64,000 nt of DNA from Lunularia cruciata (Eukaryota; Streptophyta; Marchantiopsida; Lunulariales; Lunulariaceae). The stretch spans positions 20,538,517-20,602,516 of the forward strand of contig OX419755.1 in assembly GCA_948567375.1 (NCBI GenBank), in the 5' to 3' direction. The notes beneath the pieces were generated by a model that saw only the letters and a list, made by a program, of their open reading frames with translations, did no database searches and was not told the DNA's origin. Position numbers and translations under genes: made by a program. This document shows, piece by piece, positions 44,881 through 57,735 of the stretch. Numbering within the stretch: the stretch's first letter is position 1; each line of letters starts with the position of its first letter.

Positions 44881-45330
44881 TCTTCTACGCTCGAAGGCAC
44901 GACTGTAGTAATCAACAATTTGAACGTAAGACGTGCTTTGCAAAGTTCCCTTCAGTAACCGAGATTTCCCCGCTCTTCTCGCTTCTAACGTGCGCTGTTT
45001 CGTTCACTTTCAGAATCGTGGGCTCCTTTCAAACGACCTTGCATGGACTTCAAATCCTACCTTATACCCTCTATGATCTCTACATTCCTTATCTCCTCTT
45101 CTTTCCGAAAACCTTCCTGTCTTCTTCATCCCACTGTCAGCAAGGAGCATGTTCCTCGACTTCCCACGAGGAAACGAGGAACCTCCTGTTTTTCGAAGCG
45201 TCATCAACCAGGTTTGTCCTTGACCAGACCCCTTGCCTGTTTAGCCGGTTGACTCGCACACAGGAAGTTCTTACCCGGTTCTCAGATACGTACGAATGAA
45301 ACCGGCTGAACAGGGAGTCCCGGTAGCTTA
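44881..45330 (-). other. Probable POP5 5' untranslated and promoter region
   Basis: The GC-rich island continues upstream of the POP5 start and ends sharply near 45330. Several short frames overlap on both strands, none family-like. The leader has upstream ATGs (for example a 21-codon in-frame extension from 44943). I see no clear TATA box; the transcription start cannot be fixed. A splice-like signal ccggg|gtaaga-type site stands near 45272 on the minus strand. Confidence 0.4.
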
Positions 45331-46150
45331 GAGTGTAACATTTAGCTAACAACAAACCATTTTTTCATCAAGTCTAGTATATTTATTTCATAGGCTATTT
45401 GTTGGTGATCATCGGTTTTCATATTTCATATTTTATCTGGTTAAATTTTAAGATATTTTCAGTATATCAGGTACAACTGGTTAACTTAATTTTTATTTAA
45501 ATTTTAAAGCAAAATTAAATATACAAATATTTTAAATGATTCATATTTGGTATATGGTTACCATATAGAAAGAAATTTCAAATGATGAAAATTTTTATTA
45601 GATATATTTCGATATGACAACTGAGGAACAATAAACTTGTAATTAGACTTTTAAATTAAAACATGGCAGAGTTGATGATAAATTATTTGCAATGGCAAAA
45701 CGTGACAGTTAGCCCTGCTTTTGCGTGAAGATTGTTCTTGAACGTACCGCAGCACACATCTCTTACATTCTTGTATGATGAACAATATATATTTAATTCT
45801 AGCATAAAATAGACTTACTTTCATATTAACAAAAACTCAAGTGGTGGAGATTTCATGTTACATTTTGTTCTTCATTGAATTTAAGGTGGTTGCAAGAACC
45901 CAATTTAAGATGGTTACAAAGCGTTTTGTGTGACGTTGACATTAGAAGATGACAGTTGACTCTAAATAGTTGCTCATGTTCAAGAATGTAAGGTATGAGA
46001 GTTCAAGATATTACAACTTTATGGTTTTAGAAGCCACATACATAGGTAGTAGTATACTACAAAAGATTATATTTGCCGAATAATTTTAACTTTGTTTGAA
46101 CTCAAATTTCAAGAGATTTAGTTCGCATTGAAAAGCTCTTGCAATTCTCA
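45331..46150. other. AT-rich spacer, no gene seen
   Basis: Low-GC sequence between the POP5 island and the first satellite array. Nothing coding or structural identified. Confidence 0.6.
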
Positions 46151-46159
46151 TGAATGAAA

Positions 46160-47650
46160 ACCAAAACCATTAAATATAAAACCTAGATATAGAAGTTATG
46201 GTGAAAAGAAAAAAAATTAAATAACTTTTTAGTAGTATATTTTTCAAGTCTGGAAACTAAATCATTAAATGCAAGTAAGAAATGCTCCTGAATACTAATT
46301 TTACAGTCCAAATCCGTAATAATAGGAAATTCTAGCTTTTTTTTTCCATCTAAAGTAAATCTAAAGCAGCTTTTTAAGTATTAGAAACCTCATTGGGTTT
46401 TGCAAAAATCATAGAAACCCAAACCCAAATCTGAAAATTATAAAGAAATGAAAAGAATCTAAATCTATAATGGGTACATTAATTAAAAAATTTTGGAGTC
46501 CAAATCATAAATTTTGTCTATTTTGTACTCAAACATGAAGTGCTCTTCAATATTTTGAATCCAATTTCACAATTAGGATTATCTTTATAAGATAAATATC
46601 TTAATTTTAGTGAACATGTTCATTTTGAGTAATATCAAAGGTTTTGGCAACACTTCTTTGAATTTTACATCTAATTAGATTAAAATGATAAAAAACCAAT
46701 CCCAAATATAAAAATTATAAAGAAATGAAAATAGTCTAGTTTTTTTTCTCTCAGTTATTCTATTCTACAATTTTGGGATTTAAATCCAATATACTTAATC
46801 TATAAAATGGCTAGATAATGTTAAGATTCCATTTCATTACTTTGGCACTTTTATTTATTTATTTTTAGTTCCAAGCAATTTTGGTATTATGAAAAAGCCA
46901 CCCTGATTTTATCTCTAAGGAGACCAAAATCATATAACACCAAACCCAAATATATAACTTGGAAGAAAAAATTAAAAAATGAATTATTTTATCTTGTGTA
47001 CCATATTTTATGAAATTGGAGAACAAATCTATAACACTCAAGAATCAAATGCTTCTCAATAATAATTTGGAGTCCAACTCTCTAAATTATATAATGATAT
47101 TAAGATTTTATTTCTTAGATTTTTGTAAATTTTCCATCCAGAGACAATCTAAAGCATTTTTTGTGGTGTTAGAAAACTCTTTGAATTTTATCTCAAATGA
47201 TAGAAAACCAAACTTAAATATAGAACTTATAAGATAAAGTTTGTTTAGTTTTATTTCTCTTGATATCTCATTTTAAAATTTTGGAGTATAAATCAAGAAC
47301 ACTATAAGAGCTAACCGACACAAAAATCAGTTTGAGTTCAAAGAGATGAAGAGTGAAGCATTTTAAAGATTTTACTTTTATTTTTTATCTTTTGTTGGTA
47401 GCTTTTCTATCTAGTATTTATCTTAAATATTTAATTAGTATTGGAAAGCTTTCTGAAATTTTTGACTAATATGAAAATATCATATAAAACCAAGCTAAAT
47501 GTAAAATTTACAAGAACATAAAATATCTAAATGTTTCTCTTGGATACATTGCTTATAATTGAGTGTAAAAGTAAAAAATAACTAAAGAATCAAAGCCTAC
47601 TTAATTTAATTTTGGAGTTCAAAAATTAAATAGAAAGGCAATATAAAGAA
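46160..47650. repeat. Old satellite array 1, about 245-280 bp units, six copies
   Basis: A recurring anchor of the form aaacccaaatata...aattataag is found near 46164, 46422, 46698, 46943, 47211 and 47492. A second anchor, ttttggagtccaaatc, recurs near 46298, 46490, 46770, 47068, 47279 and 47601 in the same order. Units are highly diverged and unequal in length. No coding pattern. Confidence 0.7.
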
Positions 47651-47659
47651 ATTTTGAGT

Positions 47660-48610
47660 TTGAGAAGAATCATTCAAGATATATTAGAGCTCAAACTACT
47701 TCACAAAGAAGGAGACATTAGGAGATATGATCTAGGAATAAGGTAAGAAGCACTTATGCACTTCAAGCAAAATTAAACAATTTGTAATTGGAGCTCAAAT
47801 GCATTCTTAAGAGGAGAGAAAATGAAAAGCAGTGTGCGGTGTAATCAAGAAGAAGAGCTTCAACGTTTTAGCAGTCATTAAGGATACATTAGTGCTAGAA
47901 TGACTTCTCAAAGAAGAAGATATTGAGGAGAGAGGTTTTGTGAATTAGGTAGTGAGTACTCTTGCACTTTGAGAAACATTATAAATTAGAAATTAGAGCT
48001 TGAATATCTTCCTAAGAGTAGAGAAATTTGGAAGAGTGGTGTGATGTAATAGAGAGGAAAAACTTTTCTATTTGAGTAGAACCATCAAGGATTTGTTAGA
48101 GCTCAAACAAGTTCATGAAGAAGGAGACATTTGGGAGAGAAGTTCTATAATTAGGTAGAAAGCACTTTTGAACCTTGAGCAAAATTAGCAATTGAAATTG
48201 GAGCGTAAAGGCCTTCTTGAAAGGAGAGATATTGAGAAGAAAGATGTGGTGTAATTGAGAGGAAGAGCTTGTGCTTTTAATCAAAACTACTAAAGATAGG
48301 TATGATTAGGTAGAAACCACTTTTGAACATTAGCAAAATTAGCAATTGAAATTGGAGCATAAAGCCTTCTTAAAAAGAGAGATATTGAGAAGAGAGGTGT
48401 CATGTAATTGAGAGGAAGGGCTTTTGCTTTTAAGAAAAACTGCTAAAGATACATTAGAGCTCAAACAAATTCGAGAAGGAGACATTGGGGAGAGAGGTTC
48501 TGTGAATTAGGTAGAAAGCACTCTTGTTCTTTGAGGAAAATTAGCAAAAGAAATTGGAGCTCAAATGATTTCTTTAGAGGAGAGAAACTGGCAAGAGGGA
48601 TGTTAAAGTT
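47660..48610. repeat. Old satellite array 2, about 205-bp units, five copies
   Basis: The anchor gatacattagagctcaaac starts units near 47679, 47883, 48090, (48296, truncated anchor) and 48449, with spacings of 204, 207, 206 and 153 bp. The fourth unit has lost about 50 bp. A second anchor, aattaggtagaaagcac, and a third, aaaattagcaattgaaattggagc, keep the same spacing. It abuts array 1 but has a different unit. Confidence 0.85.
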
Positions 48611-51600
48611 TAACCTACATTCAAGTTAAACCACCAAGTGTAATTTAGAGCACAACAACTTCCTAAACAAGAAATTGTGGAAATAGTTCCCTTACATTAA
48701 AGTAGAGTCAAGGGGTAGATTTTGAGTTGGAACAACCAAGAGGAAGGGAGAAGTGAGAGTGGATTTGAAAACTGTTCACTACAAGAGCCAAGAAGTGCAT
48801 ATGCCCAAAACACCTCCAAATGTAGCATTGAAGCAAATTGCTCCAATACTACCATCTTTGGCAACATCAATGAAGAATTGCACACCAATCAAACAACAAT
48901 TGGTTATGGACACTTTTTGGAGTTACCATTGAGATTTTGAACTGAGTTTATAGTGCTTGAATGAGAGATGGGCTAATCCCAACAAGAATGGACTCAACTA
49001 TTTGGAGCCACACACAAAATTGGGATATGTCATTGATACTCACCACTTATAAGTTGTAAGATACAAGGGGGGGTTTATCACCTAGGATAGAGAGGCTTTA
49101 AACATAATCACTTGTGATATATTCAAAAAGGCACCTATAATGCTTGCAAGAGACATGTATTTGATTTTATTGGGAAGTATCAAGTGAGAAGGATGTTTGA
49201 GTTCCTTCTCCCCATCTTCCACCTAGATCACCTCATGAGAATAGAAAGGTCTTGGCTTCAATCATTTCAAGCACTTTGATGGCACTCAAGTGGTCAAATG
49301 AGGTAAGCTATTACATAAGACCATTAGAAAGCTCATAGTTGTAGATCTAATAGATATGCCCAAATATATCCCCTCCTCTACCATACATATAAAAGGCACA
49401 ATAGTTTGATAGAAGGAGAAAAGGAAGAGTGGTATATACATGTAAAATTGTGAAAGGATGGACATGTAGTACTCCTAGTAGCAGAGAACATTACTCTTGA
49501 GATATTTGATCAAGAGAGGCCATCAAAGCTAGATATGAATGACACTCTCCACCAAGATTTAAAGATCACCAAATCAAATACTTTTGTAGTACTTAAATAG
49601 AGAATATTAGCCAGACAAGCATCATTGGTGAATGCTTAAATCCCCAAACTCCTCTTTGAAAGCATATGTGACTCTATCATCCAATCGTACAAGAAATACT
49701 TATAGGTAGTATTAGTGTTTTCATAGATAGCACATCTAGTAGAGGAGAGACAAGAGAACATCAATACATTGCTAAATGTATTCCAAATTATGGAAGCTAT
49801 TGCCACTCAAAATTCGGTTTTAGAGAAAAGACTAAACCCTGAACCAAATTAGAAATGGCTAAAGAGGAATTGAGTCAATTCCAACCTAAGATAGAATATA
49901 GAGTAGTGGAGTAGTTTTTATGGGTAGATCTTACATTACTAGCTAAGGTACAACTCTAATATGAGTTGCAAGAGAGAAGAGGTGTTGGGATAACATAGAC
50001 TTAGGGAAGGAAGAAATCCATTTGAATAGCAAGGATCAAGAAGGAATAATGCTTGTTAGAGAGATGAGCATCCCACAATCCTAAAGGTAGAATTTAGCAA
50101 ACCCAACATTGAGTCAAATTTTACCAAGGGATTGCTTTACTCTCTAAAGTGTTTTCTCTAAGCAACCAAGGACAAAATCAAGGACACCACTAAGGAGATT
50201 TTTGCATCTATACCTCATCAACTAAAGAAAATGAAACCATGGGTTGATTGTACAGCAAATCCAAAGGAGACAAAATTGCAAAACATGAAGGCCATAGAAG
50301 AACACGCACAAGAAAGCAATGACAATCTATGGGAATTCAATTTGGGTATCTTTACCAAGTGCCAAGTGAGGACAAGATTGTGAAGATGGCTTCTCCATGT
50401 AGGAGGTAGAATGGAGCATGACATTGCAACTTCAATACCAAAAGCACCCAAAAAGGAGATATGATGAATGTTAGGGAATTTTTTGATAGGGCTCAAGTCT
50501 ATAGAATGTGCCCAACTCCTTGAAGGAAAGTATCACATATGTAAACAATGAGGCATGATTAGGAGGAGGGGAACCTTAGCATGAGATAAGTGCCGATTGA
50601 ATAAGTAGGTGGTGCCCATTAGACGTAAGAAGGTGCTTCAAGTGGTAATTAGGATGTAACTAATATACATAACTATTCCTCAATTGCACAAGTGATTAGC
50701 AATGATGGTAGACACGTAGGATGTAATCACATGGTGACAGATGTGACATGTGGTCCAATACAAAGTAATAAACTATCAAAAATGAGAGGTGTAATACATA
50801 TTTTCACAATAGAAAATGAGTTAATTGAGGAGTAGACCCCACTCAAGTAGAATAAATTGAGATTAATTTGGATAAATATAGCAAATAAGAAGAAAGACAA
50901 TGTGTTAGGTTCTTCTTCTTTCATTTCAAAACTTACATTGTGATTTGAAACTATGTGCAAATAGCTTCCCCATGTCGTTCTTGATTGGATCTTTAATCCA
51001 AGTGGCAAGGATAAGCCTACCTGGCCATTCAATCAACAAACTTTTTGGATAAGAGATGAGTGTCTAACTCTCTCCATAATTAGTATTTGGTTTGGAAATT
51101 AGCCCTAGACTCATTTGGTCAATAGATTGTTTTCCAATGGTCTTTAGGGAGTCTATAGTTGGCATTTGGATCTTTTGATCAACCTAGAAATCTTAGGGAA
51201 GATTGTCAAACTCTAGATTCTTTTGCTATACCTGAAGTTTGTGATTCATCTTTATCTTTAGTAAATACATTCACCACACTTTTGTTTTCATTTTTGTCTT
51301 GGTCCTATCATAGGTTGAGTGTTGATGCATATCCACTAAGTTAGGTACCTAGTTTCCTTTAGCCAAGGTTTGGTTAATGATAAAAGTGAATGCAAGATTC
51401 CTTGAAGACAAAGAGTGAAGGTGAGAGATTTACTAGAGGTGATTCTATAGTATCAAGATTTTTTCAAACTTCTCAATTTCTTTCCTTTTCCTTTAATTTC
51501 TACTTTAGATATGTGTATTTTATATATATGTAGCAAGGTATGCTTTCAATTTGTATTCTTTCATGGAATAGAATTATCGCTAGCCAAAAAGTATATTTGT

Positions 51601-52430
51601 CTTTGGGAAGATTGGAAGTTAAGCCGAATGATTTTTGCTATGAAGATACTTTGCTACAAAGTCCACAAATCGCTCCAAATAGCTTAAAGCCCATATAAAT
51701 AAAGACATGAAGGCCCAAAGACCAATAGGCCTCAAGACCTAGAGACCAAAGATCCAAAAGCCCTAACAACTCAAGTCCAAAGATCTTCATTATGAAGGAA
51801 TTTGGTAATGTGCACTTTGAGGCTTGTATCTTTTTGGTTACATATCCAAATGGATCTATCTTTATTGCTTTACAAGCATCTTTTCAAGAGAGTTTTATTA
51901 ACATCAAAGATGCAAAATTTTGAGGTTTGGGAACACTATAGGGTTTTAGAGCTAATGGGGAGCAATTTAGAGGGTTTTATATATCATCACAAATTCATTT
52001 TAAGTATCCAATATCTCATTCAAATTGTCTTTGCAAGTACTTTTTGTTGAGTCCAAGATAACCTTGATTAATGGTTTGTATTGGGAGTCATGAAAATCGT
52101 AATATCTTGGATATTTCTGATTTTAAAGCTAAGGTGTGAGAATTGACAAGCAAAGGATTGATGCATAATAAATCCAATTATGCAATCCAATTCCAATTCC
52201 AATTCCAATCCAATCCAATTATGCAATTATAACACATGGGTAACTGTGCTATAATTGCATATTATTATCATGGAGGTATTATTTCTAGCTAGATTTTATC
52301 TTGAATGGTCTTGAGGAGGAATTGACTATGGTGAAGGAAGTAAGTGTTGCAAATTCTTCAAGACTTTTGACCATTTTAGCCATCAGAGAAGTAGAAGGAT
52401 CAACTACATTGACTTTAGAACAATTAGCTG
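48611..52430. other. Decayed region, no gene recognised
   Basis: AT-rich with traces of former coding sequence: on the plus strand 50161-50390 is open for about 75 codons (KDTTKEIFASIPHQLKKMK, then LQNMKAIEEHAQESNDNLWE), Lys/Glu-rich; 49740-49860 has another. I recognise no domain. A run of ccaattccaattccaatcc-like sequence lies at 52190-52220. Possibly remains of a very old element. Confidence 0.4.
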
Positions 52431-52434
52431 GTTT

Positions 52435-53095
52435 ATTTGTTATATAGTTAATGAAAATTAGGTTAGAAAGTTACTTCCACATTTTCAACTATTTAAGTTG
52501 TATGTTTGATGCATTCTATGTTCAATTCAGAGCAATAAATGAATAAAGTGAAAGAGTTTCCGCTATTCATTACTTACTTAATTACCTTTGTGAAGTGTGA
52601 ATGTATTCCTTTGAGTTTATGAGTATTGATTAATCTTTATAGATAGAAATTTTGAGAGCCTTGTGTGTTTGATCCTTGGTTCACACAATCATTTCTTAGA
52701 AGCAATGTCTTGATGAAACACTTTGAATGTTTCATCAAGTACTTTCCAAAGATTGTGCCTTGGCACAAAAGTGCTTTTATAGAGACATATACCTTGAAGG
52801 AAAGGTAAACATGTGCCTTTGGAAGGAATTTGGATGCTATTTGTAAAAATCAATTAACATCTCCAAGCTAAATCATCACTCTCCAAGTTTAGTTGGAATA
52901 CATCCTTTGTGATAGTGATTTTTCATTGATATCTTTCCATAGTGCATATCTTGGTGACATAACTCTATGTTGGGATTGGTTTCTATCCAAGAGGTTTAAC
53001 AAGCAATAGTAAAGGATGAATTTGTGACATTTGTCTTTGTATGTTACCACATCCAAATTGTATCTTCATGAGAATGACCTATTTCTTATCATATT
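52435..53095 (+). repeat. Left member of a diverged direct-repeat pair (possible old LTR)
   Basis: Shares a co-linear series of short matches with 57045-57735: gccttgtgtgtttgatc (52661 and 57281), tagaagcaat, ttgatg, catagtgca/tatagtgca, and a tail rich in ctttttgtat. Orientation is the same in both copies. LTR ends are too eroded to define. Confidence 0.45.
52709..52739. repeat. Short perfect palindrome, 12-bp arms
   Basis: cttgatgaaaca at 52709-52720 and its reverse complement at 52728-52739, loop ctttgaa. It is absent from the partner repeat at 57340. Confidence 0.8.
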
Positions 53096-53099
53096 CTTG

Positions 53100-56000
53100 T
53101 AATTTAACAATTATTGAGTTGTCATCGACCTCAAGTTGCTTGTACTTGCCAAGGGTGAAAGAAGGGAGAGGAGAGTGGTCAAGTAATATGGTTCTAGGTT
53201 TTCTTTCACTTGGGTTTAGGACTCAGTTCAAGGATGTACCACCATTTCACAGCATGGAAGTTGTTCCTCAAGTTCTAAGACTAAACCCATATCATGACCT
53301 AGAAGCAAGCAAGATGGTTTTACTTATAAATATAAGAGTATGAAAGAAACGGTAGGTAATTTCAGTCCATGTTATGGCATGTTGTCTCCAAATGATGTGC
53401 CTAAGATGTGCATATGATGATGCTTGAGACATGGGACTATAAACTTGATATATGCTCCCGATAGAACTATGCAATCTTTAAACAATGGAGATGAGGAGAA
53501 TTTTTTGACCAATATCTACTAGATAATCTATGCCCATTGGTAGAGGTCAAGAGTGAAAGTGCAAGAGGACCGGAGCTCCAATGGATCTTTTGATCTAGTT
53601 TAATAAGTGGAAACTAGTTGCCACCCAACCGCGCAATATCATTTTGTAGTTTTTTAAGTAAATGGTAAAGTAACTTAGTGTTGTTTATCTATGTAGTGTT
53701 GTGATAGATTATACAAGGGATCCTATGGTTGATCATGTGAGCAATCTGTGTACATTCAAGTGACTGGCCATGCAGATTAAAATCTTGTCCTTGTAGAAGC
53801 CTTTGATGTATATAGGTAGTGGCGCTCAGAGTTGTGTGTTATAGTCTTGCAAGTTTGAGACTGGTCACAAAGCATGAGAGCTAGAGCTTTTGAATGTGAG
53901 TTTGACTAAGAGATAGTTTGTGGTCTTGATCTACTCTCTCCAACCCTTTCCTCATCACCTTCAAATTATGCACTATGATCACTTTCAATCATGGATAATA
54001 GCTCATTTTGGTCTTACATTTATGGCACTGGTAATGGAGAACTCAAATTCTATTATCCTTCTTGTGCTTATTCATGTGAAGGTCTAGGATTTAATTAATG
54101 CATCAATTTTTAGAGGGAGAGTGCTCAATAATCTAGCTCAAGGTATTGGAGGTGAATTTTGGAAATCAATGTGTTAAAAGGAGTTCCAAGTGTCCAAGAT
54201 GCATGGAATTGTACTCCAACATGTTGAGTCTAGGGTTTTTGACATTCCAATCAATACTAGATAGCCATTTGGGTAGAAAAACATCATATTGTGAAAATAA
54301 GAAAACATGCTACAAAGTGAAGACTAGAAATGTGAGATTTGAGCAATAATTGATTAAGATATGATCAATCTATACCCATGCAAAAATTTTCAAAGATTTT
54401 GGGAGTAACACAATAGCTTTTCATGACCTATCAACAAGGTTGGAATTCATCCATATCTAGAAATTGGTTTGGACTTTAAAAAAACTTTCTAGGAGTTTAG
54501 AAAAAGTTACAATCAACCTTTGTGTAAAATTTGGGTGGCTAAGGGTTTATAAGTAGTGAGTTGTGATACATCAAACACTATCATAAGTATCAATAGTTTT
54601 GTTTGTATTACACATTCAATTGATTGAAAAACATTCGTCTTTGGATTATTCATGTGTGCTTGTTGGTGTTTTCTAGAATTGAGCCCTTGAGCCAACATCT
54701 CTGGCAAAATTTTGCCAAGAACCATGAGTGGAACCTTGATTATGGTTTTGAATCAAGGTTTGAACCACAAAAATGAGGCTAAGTTCAAGATATTTTCTAG
54801 GGAGTTGTAGAACTAAAATTGAGATGTGTTATATAGAATTGAAAAGCTTATTTGCAGGCTATCCAATGAGTTCTAAGAACTTAGATTTGGAGCTATATTG
54901 AAACACTTTGAAGAAACTTGGCTCACTCTCATATTCCAACAATTTAAAATTTAATTGTGTTGTTATGTTGTAGGTAATAAACCTTTGGAATATGAGTTTT
55001 GAAGAAGACTTGGTGATACATATGAAAAATTTGCATCACTACTGGAGTTGGTACTTGTAGATCCTTAACTCAGCCCCATAAGGAAGATTGTATGCTTAGA
55101 GCTCCATTTTTTGAATGTGTCAGCAGTAGGCTACTTTGAAAGCCTACATAGACTCCTTTAAGCATGAAAAAGGTTAATGAAAATATATCCTAGTTTTCAA
55201 TCAATCTCTTAAGGGCTTTCTTGCTCAATAGAGCATACCTCAGCCTTTGTCTATGTTTGAAATTGGTGGTAACCACAAGGAATCAGAACTAGGTCCAAGA
55301 GAATTTTGTTAAAGAAAGTCATTTGTTGCAACAAGGCATAGACCCTCATGCCAAAACCTATAACCTAATTGAGACTCAAGATTATATAGCCATTGTAAGA
55401 GCTAACATGAGATTGTTTAAAGCTCAAAAACTACTTACTTGACAATAAATTGAGCTTTTATCTTCAAACATGCCTTTGCAAGAGAGAATATTCAGTGGGT
55501 TAGAGTGTTCAAGCATTACATGTAGAAGGGACCTAATTTATTAATTCTTTTTGTAATCCACTTCTTTGTAGATATCTTTGCTGACAAAGGAAGAGAAAGT
55601 GTTCTACAAAGATCACTTTCCCTTGCCAAATATCTATTGTAACATGTGAGTTGGTTGTGATTGAATGCTATTAAAGAAGAGGATGAGTACTACGCAAAGA
55701 TGCAAGAGTTAGTCAAATCAAAAGAAGGAGAGTTTTATAGTAAACCAAAAATGTGGAGAACATCAAAGGAGAAAGGCTCTAACATCGTTCATAGGTGAGA
55801 CATAGGCAATAAAACCTTGAAAGTAGAAGAGAATTGCAAAATAGATTATGACTTTGTAAGCAAAATGAAGAGGAGAGGAAACCAAGTCAAAGAAGAAGAG
55901 GGAAGCTACTCAATTAGAAAAAATTGAAGTGTCTATAGAAGACATTTAGGGAGAACTATGAAAAGCACCACAAAGAGAAGAGGTGGTGAATCCATATGAC

Positions 56001-57040
56001 TTCAAGACATTGTTGTTGCAAGAGGGAAACCCAAAGAATGATAAAGGTAATATCTTTGGGGTACACTAATTTAGGATTCTTATATGGAAAAAACATGCAA
56101 AAGATTATCTTGGCCATTTTGGACTTCATGGAATCAAAATTTTCAAGTACAATAAGTAGTGGCTAGAAGTAGACAATGTAGTGCATATAGTAAAGGAAGT
56201 AGATTTTACTCTATATAATAAAAGAGTGAATTAAGTCTACTTTGAAAAACCTTGGACCAAGTAAAGGTAAAATTGGATATTTCTTGCAATGTGGAGGAAG
56301 AGAAAACACATAAAATCCACAAACTATAAAGTAGCAAAAGTTACCTAAAGGAGAAAAATAAGAAAATAAGATCTTTAATACTTGAGGAGAGATATAATAG
56401 CAATCAGTGATAATACTCAATAGCTAAATTATGAGAATGCATATATTATTGGAGTATTGAATAATAATTTGGCAATAGCTAATATGCAATGGAGAGAGAT
56501 AAAACTTACATTGAATTATAAGTAGAATCTCTAGTGTAAGGAGGAAGCAAATCATGGTTATCATAGCTCAATTAGTGGTGACTTAATTTTGGATTTGAGA
56601 TTTGGAAGATAATTTGGCAATTATAAGACTAGTTGTTTTGACCATTGGTTCAAGTGCAATAGGACCAGACCTAAAGCTTTGTTAGCAATTACTAAGAGGA
56701 GTCAACAAGTACAATGTGTTACTAATATGAGCGATCAAAGATGGAGATAATTTAAATTGATAAAACTCATCATTGAGAATTGATAAAACTCATCATTCAT
56801 GGAGCACTAATAAACAAAGAACCAATGTGACTTGAGAAGATTTTACAAACATTAATGTCTGAAAAACCAATAGCACCCAAAGCAAAACACTGCAATTTGA
56901 CTAGCATAGGATCAACCAAGCCCAATTGTAGAAATTCAAGAAAGTATTAAATTAGAATCAAGAGAGATGTGTTGTAGATTCACTATGATTTCAAATAAAG
57001 AAGTAAAAGACCATTGAAAGGATTAGTTACTCTTAATAGA
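53100..57040 (+). pseudogene. Decayed coding-like interior between the direct repeats
   Basis: Near 53985-54060 the plus-strand translation HFGLTFMALVMENSNSIILL resembles the gag-start module of element C (HFGVEFMDRVMNSPNPVILP). Near 55660-55930 a Lys/Glu-rich frame (KEEDEYYAKMQELVKSKEGE, later KIDYDFVSKMKRRGNQVKEE) is open over about 85 codons apart from one stop. No RT or integrase was recognised. Together with the flanking repeats this suggests a very old LTR element. Confidence 0.4.
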
Positions 57041-57044
57041 TAGT

Positions 57045-57735
57045 TATGTTTTAGTTAGGCAATTTTCTCTTTTGGGAGTTAATGTACAACTATTTAGTTA
57101 GTTTTGTATCATAATTGCCACATGCACTCAACCATTGAAGCCATAAATTCAAATCACCAAGCATTCAATTCATGAAAAATGTGAATAAAATGAATGAATG
57201 CAAGCTTCATATCACTTTTTAATTTATTCATGAAGTATCTTTCTCTTTAGTATTGGTGAATCTTTATTATTGGAGTTATTGAGTGCCTTGTGTGTTTGAT
57301 CTTTGACATTGTAGTAGAATTTTAGAAGCAATTCCTTGATGGGACTTTCTAGTATTGTAGGGCTGATAGTAACCAAAGAATGTGTACACAAAGACTGACT
57401 CTTTGGGAAAGACCTCTTTGCAGGACATTTATCTTAGGAGAAGAGTAGAATATGTTTCTTTGTCAAAGACTTTGAATTATTATTAATGATATATTAACAT
57501 TCTTGGATTGAAGTATTACTACTAGGATTTGAATGATAAATTTTGTGTGATTTTGAAATTTATCATCATTTTCTATAGTGCACCTTTGTGGTGGTATAAT
57601 CCTCTTTTGGAGAAATAGTTTTTTCCAATGAGGTTAGATAGAAAATAATAAAGAACTACTTTGTGATACTTCTTTTTGTATTTGATCAATTTTGGATTGA
57701 CATGTTTCTTATCAAGACACTATTATTTAATAATA
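57045..57735 (+). repeat. Right member of the diverged direct-repeat pair
   Basis: See 52435-53095. The distance between the copies is 4.6 kb, which is a plausible size for an LTR element. Confidence 0.45.

Noticed and set aside
45010..45355. Overlapping frames upstream of POP5 on both strands
   Set aside because: No recognisable domain, and they overlap one another; treated as leader sequence.
45760..45995. 12-bp inverted match (cttacattcttg / caagaatgtaag)
   Set aside because: Too short over 220 bp and without target duplication to support a MITE.
46160..48610. CRISPR-like regular repeats
   Set aside because: Units are 200-280 bp without spacer structure and the genome is eukaryotic; these are satellites.
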